Positions 1-11,774 of a stretch of DNA of 64,000 nt are shown piece by piece (the stretch's first letter is position 1; the number at the start of each line of letters is the position of its first letter). Location of the stretch: assembly GCF_014805625.2 (NCBI RefSeq), contig NW_023998458.1, forward strand, positions 124,001 to 188,000. The letters run 5' to 3'. The translations under genes and the position numbers were made by a program. Origin of the DNA: Glossina fuscipes (lineage: Eukaryota > Arthropoda > Insecta > Diptera > Glossinidae). The notes below the pieces were generated by a model. It worked only from the letters and a program-made list of their open reading frames with translations. It was not told the DNA's origin and ran no database searches.

Positions 1-545
1 ACCACAGATACAACAACGTTGGGCAGACGAATGGTCGGTCATCCTTAGATGTATCCAGAATTTGAAATTGGCCGAGAATTTGTACACTTTATGGGGCTTT
101 CGAAGCTTTCTTCTGCGCTTTATGAAGGTATTGAAAAAAAATCAAAGTTCGATACACTACAGTATTAAGTAATGGTAGTCAGTTTTTCCTATTCTTATAA
201 AGCTACAGCAGCCTTACCCATAAAATACAGATTCAAATTTTTGTAGATTTATCCGATGCAATTTATGAGTAATGAGCAAAGAATTAATTTTTTACTCCCT
301 TTGAAAAACAGAGGTGTTCTCAGTTTGCATAACGCTGGAGGCGTGCCCTTCGACCGATGTCGGCCAATTTCAATACCAACCTACTTGCAACAAATTCCAA
401 TGTTCGCAGTGTTGCAGTCGATAGCAGAAATTGTACGTTCAGGGGAATGTTTACAACAGACATTACGCAAACGGACAACCGGACACAACGGGCGGACATA
501 CTTTAATCGATTCAGAATTTGAGTCATATGTCGGTAGCGCTGACT
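1..545 (+). repeat. Family A interspersed repeat, copy 1 (cut by window start)
   Basis: Family A is defined here by comparing copies within the window. A left block (GGGCAGACGG..., then GAATTTGAAA..., then CAAGAATTTATATACTT..., then CTTCTGCGCTTTA) is followed by a middle part and then a diverged second copy of the same block. In this copy the left block covers about 20-130. The middle part includes GATACACTACAGTATTAAGT and CAAATTTTTGTAGATTTATC. The right block covers about 450-535 (GGGAATGTTTACAACAGACA, then ACGGACA, then AATCGATTCAGAATTTGA). The element continues left of the window. Small reading frames inside it are not genes. Confidence 0.75.
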
Positions 546-3500
546 TGCTTCCTAGCAGAGAAGTAGCAAAAGGCCATTGCATCTGTGGATTTTCCTTTGA
601 ACTGACACATACATACATGCATGGCATGTCGTAAAAATCTCAGCCGCAATATTTAGCTGGAATAGAGTTTGGACACAAAATCATTTGATTTCTTTTCCTT
701 CTTGTTGAAGCATTTGTTGTGTTTGTATTGTGTTTCACGTTTGTGGCTTTCCAACTCATCGATGACATCGGTGACATTTAAGATGCTTATTTCCTTCTTC
801 CTCTTCTCTCTTTCCTTCGTTCACGCAACCGTGCTAGCTGCACAATGATTCCTTGTGATTATAATTGAAATTCTTCAAATTCCAGATGCTGTTGCTTATT
901 ATTATACTGCTTACGGTATTTGGCTGGAGCGTTGTTTTGCTTGAGTTCAATGTTTTGCTAAATTTGAAACATTATTGCGGATTAAATGGTTTCTTGCTAG
1001 CAAAGCCATGGTCTTTGTCGCTTAGCAACTTTCATCTTCTTCCTCCCTTCTCTTTCTGAATTTCTTTGCTTGTCTTACTAATTTCAATCATTTTGGTAGA
1101 ATTTTTAAACATGAGGTTTGACACACAACAATAAACTGCTTACTATTGTCTTATTCGTTTGGTTTTTGCAAAGCATCGAATGGTGATGACATCGAAACCG
1201 CTTAAACTCCATCTCTTTTTTACAACAAAATGACAAAATGGCGTCAACTCGAGATAAGTCTCAAGATTGTCTTTTCTCGTGAGTCATACAAATGAAAAAA
1301 CTTGAAATTGTATGCTCTTCCTTGTAGGAATGTTGTGCAAAACTCAAACTTATTTCATTATTTCTTAAATGCTTTACTTTTCATAACGCAAACTATAGTT
1401 GAGTGTTGTTGTAAAGCGAAAATTCGCAAAGTTAATTATAGAGTGCAATAAAATCCGCTTTGAGAAGGCATTTGAAATGTTTTTTCGTTAAACGATGCAA
1501 ATGACAGTTCAGAAAACAATAATTCTTCAAAGCGAATTAAATCAGGTGGAACAAGGTAACTTGTTTAGAAAATGGAAAAAACAAATTTATTCAAAAGTTT
1601 GTGTTAATTCAAACGTAAATAGTTAATTATATGCTAATTAACTTTTCATTTACGTACTTATCGAAACAACACACAAAGCACATAAAACTCAAGCATGTTC
1701 TTATTATATTTCGTGTACCTCCCCACCTACACCATTGTTATATGAAAAAATTTTGACAAAATATTTCTTTTCTTATTTTATGTTTACTTTCATAGTTGAA
1801 TAAATATTAGCGCTGAGTGGTTTGTGGTTTAACAGCTTCAGATTTCATTTTAATTTTATGGAAAATGAATTTCCACTCTTCATTCAGTCTTAACTTCAAC
1901 TTTTCGTTCATCTTAACCGCGAAAACACAACTTTTATACCTCATCAACATTATCAAATGAATTCTGACGAAATATTATGAAGAGTTGTATCAACAATGCA
2001 TTGGACTGCAATGATTTGTTCATCGTTCTACGCTTAGAAGAATGCAATATGAGATCCTGTAGTGAGTCTATGCATTCAAGTTCAAAAGCAGACTCGTTTC
2101 CTCAACCGTCATTCTCTCCGTCATTTAAAGTTTAGAATTTTCATAACTGGCTTATTGTACTAGTTAGAGCTTATTATACTAGCACAAAGGGTTGATAATA
2201 ACCGTGGCAGCATATCACGTAAAAGCGCTGAGATACTGAAAGTGTTCACGTTTTTCTATCTTTTATTTCCTAAGGGTAGAACAAAGTAAATTTCCATCCC
2301 TGCTACGTACCAAGAACCCGTTTCCAAAACCAAAGAATATTCTATTAACGGTTTCTAGCATCTATGGCTAATCCGTGCTTATCCATCTTCGGATAAAGAC
2401 CTTAATCACTGAAACATTGAAACAAAAACCGAAGCCTAATTCTTGCTATAGCGATTTTATTGAAATCGTACCGTTCTAGGAATGCTTTCAGAAAGTTATC
2501 ATTTTAGTTTTCTCACTTCTTTCCAATCCTACACTTAACATGCTACGTATTATTGCACTGACACTTTACCTATAGCAGCTCAAGGAATAAGTTATACCCT
2601 TCTATAACGAATAAAAAGTACACGAATCGTTAACATAAAACACTCAAAGATTGTCTTTAACAAAATATTGGGAGCCTTGTGAAGACTAAAATTGCTGTTC
2701 ATATCGGTTCTGTACAATGAATTCAAACCTAAAATCCAATTATTTTCTCACTATCGTGAAAGCTAATGTTAATAAATGTAGATTGCGTTGTTTCAAAGAC
2801 AGCAGTTCCTTGTCTTCGAATAAGGCCACGCCAATCATCCGAAAAACAAGTATGAAAAGGAGTCACTCTTAAAGTTGTTCGTTTCTTTGTTCTTATACCG
2901 GCAGACGGGTTGGCTTGTCTACCAACTATTCATCTCATCTCGTTTGGTTCTATAATGATTACCCGAACTAAGACTAACTGCTATAATACAGCTGGAGAAG
3001 AAAACCGTTTTCCGTAAAACAGGAGAAGTTGAGCTATAATCGATCGAGGGTAAGCTCAATAGGCTTCCATTGGATTCGTCGTGATTACTTTTATGATATC
3101 TAGTTAGATCCACTATAAATGTATGAATGATACATCGTTGTATGTATAAATATGTCTTTCTTATGTGGATAACAGAGGATTGGAGAGGAAGTGATACAGT
3201 TTTGCAATTTGACAGTTTAACTTTATCGCTTTGCGACAATGAATTATTTGAGATGAATAAAAACAATAAATGGAAAGCATAAAAAATTCACAATCAAGAG
3301 CGAGGCGTCTTAAGGAGAACGTTAAACGATAGAAAGACGGGGAGGGAGAGATAAAAGCATGCATAAGTTCCAGAGCAATTAAATCTGCATAGCGTCATTA
3401 GCCTATGGCCGGAAATCAAAAATTCGGTATACTACACTGACAATTGTCCGCCAGTTTGAAGCGGACTTGTTCTTTTTAAGCCTAGTACCGAAAAAAGTAT

Positions 3501-3689
3501 TAGGCAGCATCTCCTTACCAAATCCTAACCGATCTTTATTCTGATTAAGTGATTTGTGCTTATAGTCTAAAAAATTCAAGACTAAGACTTATAAGCTGTG
3601 CCAATTATTTGACGTTGTAATCATTATTTAAGTAAGGCAGACAGATAGACGGACAAAATTGTGATGTAAATTAAAGCAAGTAAGAAAAT
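546..3689. other. AT-rich noncoding DNA
   Basis: No gene, RNA or recognisable transposon seen. There is a CT-rich patch at 793-830. The reading frames at 865-1059, 2919-3266 and 3161-3364 have no recognisable domain and look like chance. Confidence 0.6.
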
Positions 3690-4280
3690 TATATACACTA
3701 GGGCAGACGGAGAGATCGTCAGGCGAACAGACATCGTTTACAACTGACCAAGAATTTATATACTTCTTGAGATTTTTGAAACTTGTTTCTACGCTTTACG
3801 AAGCACTTGGAAAAAAACTGAAATGTTGATACGCTATAATATTGGGTGGGCATTATCAATATTTCCCATTGTTTTGCAGGTGCTATAGCATCGCCCATAG
3901 AATATGCTTTCAAATTTTTGTGCATTTGTCTGCTATGGTGTATGAGTAGCGATCAAAAAAACCAAATATTTTATTCCTTTTGGAAAACATACTTAGTGCT
4001 GTAGGCACGTGTCCTTCAACCAATTTGGCCTGTGTTCAATACCAGTCCATATTGGTTTCTACCAAACTTGAACTCGATGGCTTCATTTTTTTAGCCGGAA
4101 GAATGTTTACAACAAACATTATAACAGACGGACAGACGTTCACCGTTAAATCGAATCAGAATTTGACGCTGATCAAAAAGAGATGTACTTTGTGTGATCT
4201 CCGAAGGTTCCTTCTGGGCGTTGCATATGTTTTGCTAAAATGTACATACCTCTCATCCTCCGATAATGGGTATAAAAATT
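3690..4280 (+). repeat. Family A interspersed repeat, copy 2 (near complete)
   Basis: Colinear with copy 1 and with the copy at 54.8 kb. The left block is at about 3700-3815 (GGGCAGACGGAGAGATCGTC; CAAGAATTTATATACTTCTT). The middle part contains GATACGCTATAATATTGG, CAAATTTTTGTGCATTTGTC and TGTAGGCACGTGTCCTTCA. The right block is at about 4095-4280, including GAATGTTTACAACAAACATT, ACAGACGGACAGACG, AATCGAATCAGAATTTGACG and CCTTCTGGGCGTTGCAT. It ends with TACCTCTCATCCTCCGATAA followed by TGGGTATAAAAATT, an imperfect inverted repeat typical of the family's 3' end. No transposase coding is visible, so it is non-autonomous. Confidence 0.8.
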
Positions 4281-4639
4281 AAACAATTTTTATATATTAC
4301 CTTTAATATTGTCTGTCATGTGTAAAGTGATTTTGTTATTGTTGTTTCAATTAATATTATTTGTAATAGGAAATCTTATTCCTTTTTTAAACTAATACAT
4401 ATGGCCGTGCAAGTTATGTAACACGTAAATAGTTTTGTGAGCAGCTTATTGGGTTAGCCGTGTTATTAACGCAAATGCATATTCAAAAGCGCTTATGTTC
4501 CACATATATATTCGTATATAGCTGAAGGCCATAATTATTTTAAGCTGATTTGCGGTTTTGATCAGCTTTCATGCTAAAGGATTTAATTGTTGGCTTTAAA
4601 GTTTCATTCACAAATTATTCGCAATTTAAAACAAAAACA

Positions 4640-5107
4640 AGAAAATTGATTTCGGTCGGAACCGAATCTTTTATTCCCATCATCGTTACCCTAAAAAGGA
4701 CAAAATAAGTGGAAGAACTAAATTTTCATCCTCTACTTTATGGAGTGCGCGCGACTCATTTTTTCTGTTTTCAAGATAAAAGCTTTTTTTGAATGGGCGT
4801 GTGGGCGTTGTAGGCGTGTCCTTTAGATAGTCTACGTCACTTCCAAATTCTACCAAGCTGCGTGTAAGAACTTTTAATGTTTCTGCCAAATTTGAAGTCG
4901 ATAGCTTCATTTTTGCGGCCGGGAGAATGTTTACAACAGACATTACACAGATAGGCAGGCGGATAGACGGACATACTTAAATCGACTTAGAATTTGATGC
5001 CGATCAAGAATTTATATACGTTGTGGGGTCTCTGATGCTTCCTTCTGGGCGTTGCAAACGTTTCGACAAAATGAATATACCCCTCATACTTCGTTGATGG
5101 GCATAAA
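4640..5107 (+). repeat. Family A interspersed repeat, copy 3 (3' part)
   Basis: Starts near GATTTCGGTCGGAACCGAAT and includes GTGGGCGTTGTAGGCGTGTC. The right block follows: GGCCGGGAGAATGTTTACAA, AATTTGATGCCGATCAAGAA and CTTCCTTCTGGGCGTTGCAA. It ends ATACCCCTCATACTTCG then TTGATGGGCATAAAA. The left block found in copies 1 and 2 is absent or too diverged to see. It lies only about 360 bp after copy 2 in the same orientation. Confidence 0.75.
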
Positions 5108-7820
5108 AAAGAAATATATGCGGTCGTCAGTAGCATATAACACTAAAAGGAATTGTTTTTGAAATTTCAAAAAATAAACAAAAAAAAAAAAATAAAGGAA
5201 AACAAAACAAAAAAAAAACAGAAATTCATTAATCAAATTAAATAATTGTGAGTAAATCGTACAATGAATGAACATATACGGAACCATTGAACGTTATCTG
5301 AATAATATAACACGTAACAGAAATAAATGAAAATCTATTCATAGATCAGCATTTTTTAACATTTTGTTAACAATTGACTTTTGATTTAGATGAAATAACG
5401 CAAAGGATGAGAAAAAAATAAATAAATGTATGAACGATGTAATTGGAAAAAATCGCAAACAATGCAATAAATTGAATGAAATATTTAACGAAAATAAAAC
5501 TAAATAAATAAATTTCATAAATTTTATATACTATTACTCGACTGTAGGCGCAGAGAGAAGTAAAAAGAGAAATATTTTTAACGAAATTATTTACGATGAC
5601 AATAAAATATGTGTATGGCATTTGTATGTATGTGCATGTATCTATGTACGTAGGTATGCGGGTATGTGTGCATTCCCGATGTAAATATATGAGGTTTTCT
5701 ATATTATTCCTTTTCGCAACATCTGTACTCGGACACACACATGTACTATGCATAAAGCATAAAGAACTGACAATGGACCCGAAAATATGCTCTATGCCTA
5801 GGCGTGTATACACATGTATGCATATTCTGTTATCTATATATGCATATATATATATATAGAGAGAGATATTTGTGCATTTAACTATATGCATAGACCAGCA
5901 ATCAATTGATATGTGAGCTCATCAATTTTTGCATTTCTTTTATTAAGGCATGTATGAATATATACGTATGCACACATATGTATGTATTTATGTATGCATA
6001 TAAGTACGTAAGTATGTATGTATATTTGTGCATATATGTATGTGCATGGAGAACGCTTGGTAAATATCATATGGTTATTTGACTGCTTACACCATGGTAA
6101 CTGATTCAATCAACTTGGCATCTGCAACAGTATTTTATAGGCCATCGTCACTATCATCATCATCTTCATGATTACATCTGCTCTATTCGGCACACGCATT
6201 CCATTGTTTCCACCTGTATCACGTAGTATCCCGTTTATACTCCATTTTATGTTGCGCATTGTTCTTGTTCTTGTTGTAACTCTTATTGTTGTTGTTATTC
6301 AATTTTCCCATCTTTATTCATTCGTTTTCATATGCATCAGTCAGCTCTATCAACATCACAATCACACGTCTTTTAAATGCAAATACGGCCAGTCTGGCGT
6401 ATAGAGGTAAATTGGGGGAGAGAGAGAGAGAAAGCAAAAACAAAACAAAAAAAAGGCACCGACAAGCTATAGGGATATTTGCTGAAAAATCAATGATGAG
6501 TTAAAAATGCTCGAAAATCAAATTGTCAATATATACGTTACGCCAGTACGAAGGCATGGCATGCATATTGCTATGCTCTCATAAAAATATGTACGTACTG
6601 ATGGCTGAATTTTCAGTGAACTCGTTTTGGCTGTCGTTTTTTGTATTTTCTGTTTGTTTTTTTTTGTTTTTTTTTTCATTTCTGGGTTTTATTTATTTTT
6701 ATTGTAAACATGCAATGGTCTGTTTAATTTAAAGTCGGTTTCAATTACACCCTTACGAGGTCATTGGGTTTAATGCATTTATCTAAATAAACAGTAATAA
6801 AAAGGAGCGCTTTTGTTCAATAAACGTGACCAGAATATATATTACCATTCCACCATAAAGAAAGAAAAAGTTCCACATAATTTAGTTTTGCTGTTGCGCG
6901 CTATTAATGACTAATACAATTAAAAATTTTCTTTTTGAGCTTGTGAAAATTCATATATCATAATTTTCCCAATGTTTTTTTTTGTGAGAAAACAATGAAA
7001 ACATACTCTATGTACGGGCGAAATATATAAATTAATAAATAAAATTCTGTAGCCTTGATCGCGGCTGGTAAGGATAAAAGTGAGACGGTAGCACGGTGTG
7101 CTCTAAAACGAGTTATTGTGGAAAGTCAATTTCACATATAATTCATTTTATGCTTTCTCGATATTTCGCCTAAAAAGGATAAAAGCAGCTTGAGGAGAGA
7201 GATAGAAAGAGTTATCTGGTGTACTTCCATCTATCTTGTGTCAAGCAGTTCAGAATCATTAGCGAAATCGACCTAAAATAGCTTTCCTCTATCTCTACAC
7301 GATCTGTCGGGTCAGGTGTGTTCATGGAAGCTTTTGAAGATATTAAGGACATGTATCACGCCCCGAAAAACGTTATAAATTTCACTTATTAAAAAATCAT
7401 TATATGGAAAAGCTTATTCATTTTTAAAATTTCCCGACAAAGACCTGTGAAAGATAGAACTTTGGTAAGCTAAATAGACTCGGAAAAGCGAAATAGAATG
7501 CAGCAATTTTTTCTAATTACTCCGATATAAACGTGCTTGGAAAAAGTGGGCCTTTATAAGCTGTAAACTTTAGCAGTTTATGACAAAAATAATGATTTCA
7601 CATATAAATACCCAACACTAGGTTTTAACCACACACTACTCACAACTATCCCGCGTGAAAAGTAAGACCTGGAAAGGCGAAAAGTTAGAATAGTTACATA
7701 AAGTAGTGTTGAGTATTTAACAACTCGTCTTGCTCGGCTATCAAATTTTAGATGATTTTCGATTGAGAGAAATTGCTCTCTATTCGGTGGATTCAAGTTG
7801 ATACTAAATAACATTTTTTG
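5108..7820. other. AT-rich DNA with microsatellites
   Basis: Apart from the TATG region there are A-runs at 5180-5220, a (GA) run at 6418-6432, and TTGTTGTTGTTATTC at 6283. No coding or RNA gene recognised. Confidence 0.6.
5596..6050. repeat. Degenerate TATG/TGTA microsatellite region
   Basis: Many short runs of ATGTATGT, TATATATA and GTATGTATG are spread over this stretch, with a short (AG)n at 5858-5866. The 174-residue minus-strand reading frame at 5367-5891 is a translation of this low-complexity sequence. Confidence 0.8.
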
Positions 7821-7957
7821 TGGCCAAGTAGGGGAAACATCTCGACTAACAACCCCATTGTCGTGAGATTTCAAATCTCAATTGCGTTAGAGTTTCCAAT
7901 AAAGGGAATAGCGTTAGATGCTAGTACTACATTGGTCTTAGAATTTTTTTTTTTTGT
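7821..7957 (+). repeat. tRNA-derived SINE
   Basis: The 5' part carries an internal polymerase III promoter. The A box is TGGCCAAGTAGG at 7821. The B box is GATTTCAAATCTC at about 7867, near the normal tRNA A-B distance. Downstream is GCGTTAGAGTTTCCAATAAA, a tail shared with the copy at 57.6 kb (ATAGCGTTAGATGCTAGTAC versus ATAGCCTTATATACTATACT), and then a T-run. Both copies share the same layout and orientation. The parent tRNA cannot be named safely; the A-box form TGGC-x-x-AGT is like tRNA-Ser/Leu. Confidence 0.62.
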
Positions 7958-10900
7958 TGAAAATTTTGAAGGTTGAGGATTTTCTTGACGTCGCTTTTTT
8001 AATATATTGGAACTGATAGTTATTCTCTTAGACCTAGACAAAAAAATTCTACCAAAGAATAAGAAAAGAGTTAAATATTCATCATCGTGCGTAAAGAAAA
8101 GTAGAGCGAGCTTTACTGTTCTTCTTGTTGCTTAAAACATGGCGAACATGAGAGAGATTCCAAGAAGCATAGAAACGGTAAAATTGTTCACTTCCTTTCT
8201 ACTTATATTGGCTAGTGTGCAAGACAGATGCATCACTCGAATAAAGTTTACTCAAATAATTTAATAATAAGAACGTTTCACAGATCTTGAAAGTAACTTT
8301 TGAGTGTAAATAACTGTCAGCAACCTGACGGCCTACCACATCAGTATTGAAATTTTCACTTTCCGGATGAAGACCTGGCATACTAGGCTAAGGGATATTT
8401 TTTAAAATTTCAATTATCTGGTTTATGTTTAGCTAAGGCTAAGTTTTATTTAGCTTGAGCCGAACCTTAAAGCACCTTCCACTACATAATCTGCAATATT
8501 TATTGCAAAGCAATAAACAGGAATTACAATTAAGTCAGACTCTCTTGAATAACGGGATAATATATTATGTTAATATAGTCGAAAGATTAAAGGCACGTGT
8601 CAGTTAGGCAGTTGCTTTGCTTTCTACCCAACGAACATTCCACAGACGATTGCGGTCAAAGATTACAATACAAGAGAATCAGATATGGAAATCCTTGGTT
8701 AAAACGGGCAGACAGACATAGAAAAAAAAAAAAAAAAGCGGAAGCCATGCATGCTTGGTGAACATACGTAATACTTTCAATCCCTATTTCTAAGCGTTCA
8801 AAGCATTTAGTCTTACCGGACCACAGGGCAATTGCAGAGGTCAAACATATTACACAAAGCAAAGCAATTTTTTTCCTGGTTTTTTTTTTTTGTTTTCGTC
8901 TTTCCTTTTAAGTAAAATGTTAATTAGCAAAAAATATCTGATCAGCAAAATGATGATAGGATGGTTAACAATCCGATTTGTATAAGTAATCATGTTGCAA
9001 ATGGGAAAACATCTAAAACAACAAATCTTATTATGAAACTTAAAAGCACCACTGATGAATATTTCTCTTCCCGGACAGAGATAGAGAAAGAGTAAAAGAT
9101 TTATCTAAATTAATAGAAAATCTTCTAGCATAAGCCTTCTCACTCAGCTCGCTCAAACTCAAACACACACTTGTGAAAATATTGCTGTGCTAGTAAAAGC
9201 AATTAAGGTTGTATGTTATCTGCCTAAACGTATATACATTCTCAAATAATAACTACATATGTATAAGTATAAGTATACAAGAGTTTTCATTTAAGTAATG
9301 GTCATACGTAAGCTCTCTTTTACTATATGCATATGTAGATGGGAATGTGAATGTGAATGTAAATGCGGAGGATATGGATATGCCTATGCATGTGTGCCTA
9401 TGTCTAAGCCTATGCCTATACCAGTGCATGTGCTAGTGTCTAGATTTGTATGTTTGTTTAACGAAAACTATCAAGGAGATTTAATTGAAATGCATTTTAT
9501 AATGCATCTGCACAGAAATTGTTCTAAATCTCTTTTAAGTTGAGTAGATTTTCAATCAACAACAAATGCTAACAAAGAGCATTTTCGAAAAGTTGCACTT
9601 AAGCGTTTATTTTATTTTAATTTAAAATTGAAAACAGATCAAAAAACAAAAAAAAAAACAAAAAAAATAGTCAAAATTAAAAGAATAATGAAAATAATAA
9701 TAAAAAAAAAATTGTAGTTAGACAATGAAATTAATTAAATTCTTTAAGAAACAAATTTTATTCAGATTAAATTTACGATCCTTTTGGCTTTGTTACTTGA
9801 CGCTTGAGTTATTTAATTTTTTTTTTTTTTCCTTTCTCACATTTTTGTTTTAAAAATCGTTTCAAGTATTTGATTCATGTTCATACATACATATCGACAC
9901 ATGTATAACATTCACTCTTAACGCTTGCTTGTGTCTGTTTGTGTTTTTTTATAAACTTCGTCAAGTTAACTGAACACACAATCATATACGGTGTGGCACG
10001 TGCCACAATCAAAAAACCAGTTGCAGGAATTTTTTCCCATTTTTTTATTTTTATGAATTTAATGTCTTTTTCATTTAACTCAAATCATAAACACAATATT
10101 TCAATTTAAAAAGAAAAAAAAACAAAAAAAATGTTAAAAACAAAATACCAACAAAAGATAAAAATAACACATGTAAGCATAAAAAATGAAAAAAAAAAAA
10201 AAAATAAAAACACATACATAGCGACAACATTGACTACAAAAGCTTCGGTATATAAACGCATAAACCGGATAATTAAATAACACCGGTGAACACACAGACG
10301 GACAGACACAGATAGACTCATTATACGGTTATTTTATTTTGATTAAAGAATACAAAAAAAAAAAAAAAAAGAATACAAAAAAAACATAATTATATAAATA
10401 ATACCTAAGAGAGTCGACTAACGAAATCTACACGCGCACGCACATACAAAAACAATTTTGTCGTTAAACCATCATCAGGACCAACTGCTCTGCACTAGCA
10501 CAGCATTACGATTAAAGCAGACAGAGATGTGTGAGCGGAAAATATGTGTTAATTATGACATGAATCAATTAAATTTTATTTATTACTGCATTTTTAAGCA
10601 AAAACAAAATAAAAGATAAAACAAACAAAAAAAACCGTATGCATTAACAAGTGGATGCAGTGGAACCTCTATTTAATTTTAATATCATCTGAGGATTTTT
10701 ATCTTCGCCTAAAATGACTCCCTATATATTCAGGAATGATATATGAAATAGGCGGGAAAAGAAGACGAAGGGAACGGGGGTAGTTTGGAATGCTCCAAAA
10801 AATCGATTCTCCACCCACTCCTTTAGCCTATCTTATTACGGGTGGTTGTAACCTTGAGCAAGCGTCTTTCAAAACTAAATTTCTCGCGCTTAACATACCG

Positions 10901-11610
10901 CTGGCTCGTTCAATTTTTGATCGATTTTAGCTCTAGTTTCAAAATACATCCAGTTTCTCTCTTATTGCCCAAAAAATCTACTAAGATCGAGACTTGCGGG
11001 ATCGTCCTATTCACTTGAATTACATTCTGCTGCGGCGATTCCTCACAAGTTTGCTATTGAACGCACTACTAAATTTTGTAATTTCCATGTCTTGTCCTTT
11101 CGAAACGTTTGTGACGTATTATAATTGGCGCCAAAACATCCAAAAACTATGCATATACTACATCCGTGCAGAATAGGAGAATAAATTCGTTCCCTCTCCC
11201 TAGTGCCTATGCGAACTACATACACTATATATATTGAGCAAACTGGTTCACAAACGACACAAGCAAGCGTGAGAAAGCGCTGGAAGTCTGGCCGATTACG
11301 CAGCGCCTTAGATTTCTACACAATTCTATATGCGTAAACAACGTAATGACTACAGGGCCTCAACAATATTTTATTTATTTATGAAAGGACGGAGCTCAAG
11401 GTCATTCGAAAACAATCTTAAAACTGAGGTGTAGTATTCTTAGGAGAAATTTTGCGTAGAAACTTTTATAAATGCTCAGTTTATCAAGAAAAGTTTTTGC
11501 AAGAAAACCTGAGAGAGACAGGCAGTAGAGACCATTTTGATGCTATTTTCTCTTATGACCTTGAAAAACAACGCAACTCGCAGCTACGAGTAATCTATAA
11601 AAGCTATTAC
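7958..11610. other. AT-rich noncoding DNA
   Basis: Long A- and T-rich stretches at 9640-9720, 9815-9835, 10105-10205 and 10350-10390 dominate. A less AT-rich patch at 10720-11000 has no readable protein. No RNA gene seen. Confidence 0.6.
9336..9435 (+). repeat. Two adjoining hexanucleotide repeats
   Basis: A GAATGT/AAATGT run (GGGAATGTGAATGTGAATGT onward) is followed by a degenerate GCCTAT run (GCCTATGCATGTGTGCCTAT; AGCCTATGCCTATACC). Hexamer periodicity keeps a frame open, which explains the small reading frame here. Confidence 0.7.
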
Positions 11611-11774
11611 GATCCACACGAAACGGGGTCACTTAAGCGGTCTCCATGTCAGAAGACTAGCTTTGTAGACGAAGCGGTGTAGATTNNNNNNNNNNCTGCG
11701 ATCCACACGAAACTGGGTCACTTAAGCGCTCTCCATGTCAGAAGACTAGCTTTGTAGACGAAGCGCTATAGATT
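11611..11774. repeat. 75-bp direct duplication flanking an assembly gap
   Basis: Bases 11611-11685 and 11700-11774 are the same 75-bp sequence with four mismatches. They lie on the two sides of the N gap, with only CTGC extra after the Ns. This looks like the ends of two overlapping contigs or haplotypes that were joined instead of merged. The small reading frame that ends at 11682 is interrupted by this and cannot be judged. Confidence 0.8.
11686..11695. other. Assembly gap (10 Ns)
   Basis: Ten consecutive undetermined bases. This is a scaffold join of unknown true length. Confidence 0.99.

Noticed and set aside
5367..5891. Longest open frame in the window (174 codons, minus strand)
   Set aside because: It is a translation of TATG/AT-rich microsatellite sequence, with a low-complexity residue mix, no domain, and an equally open antisense frame.
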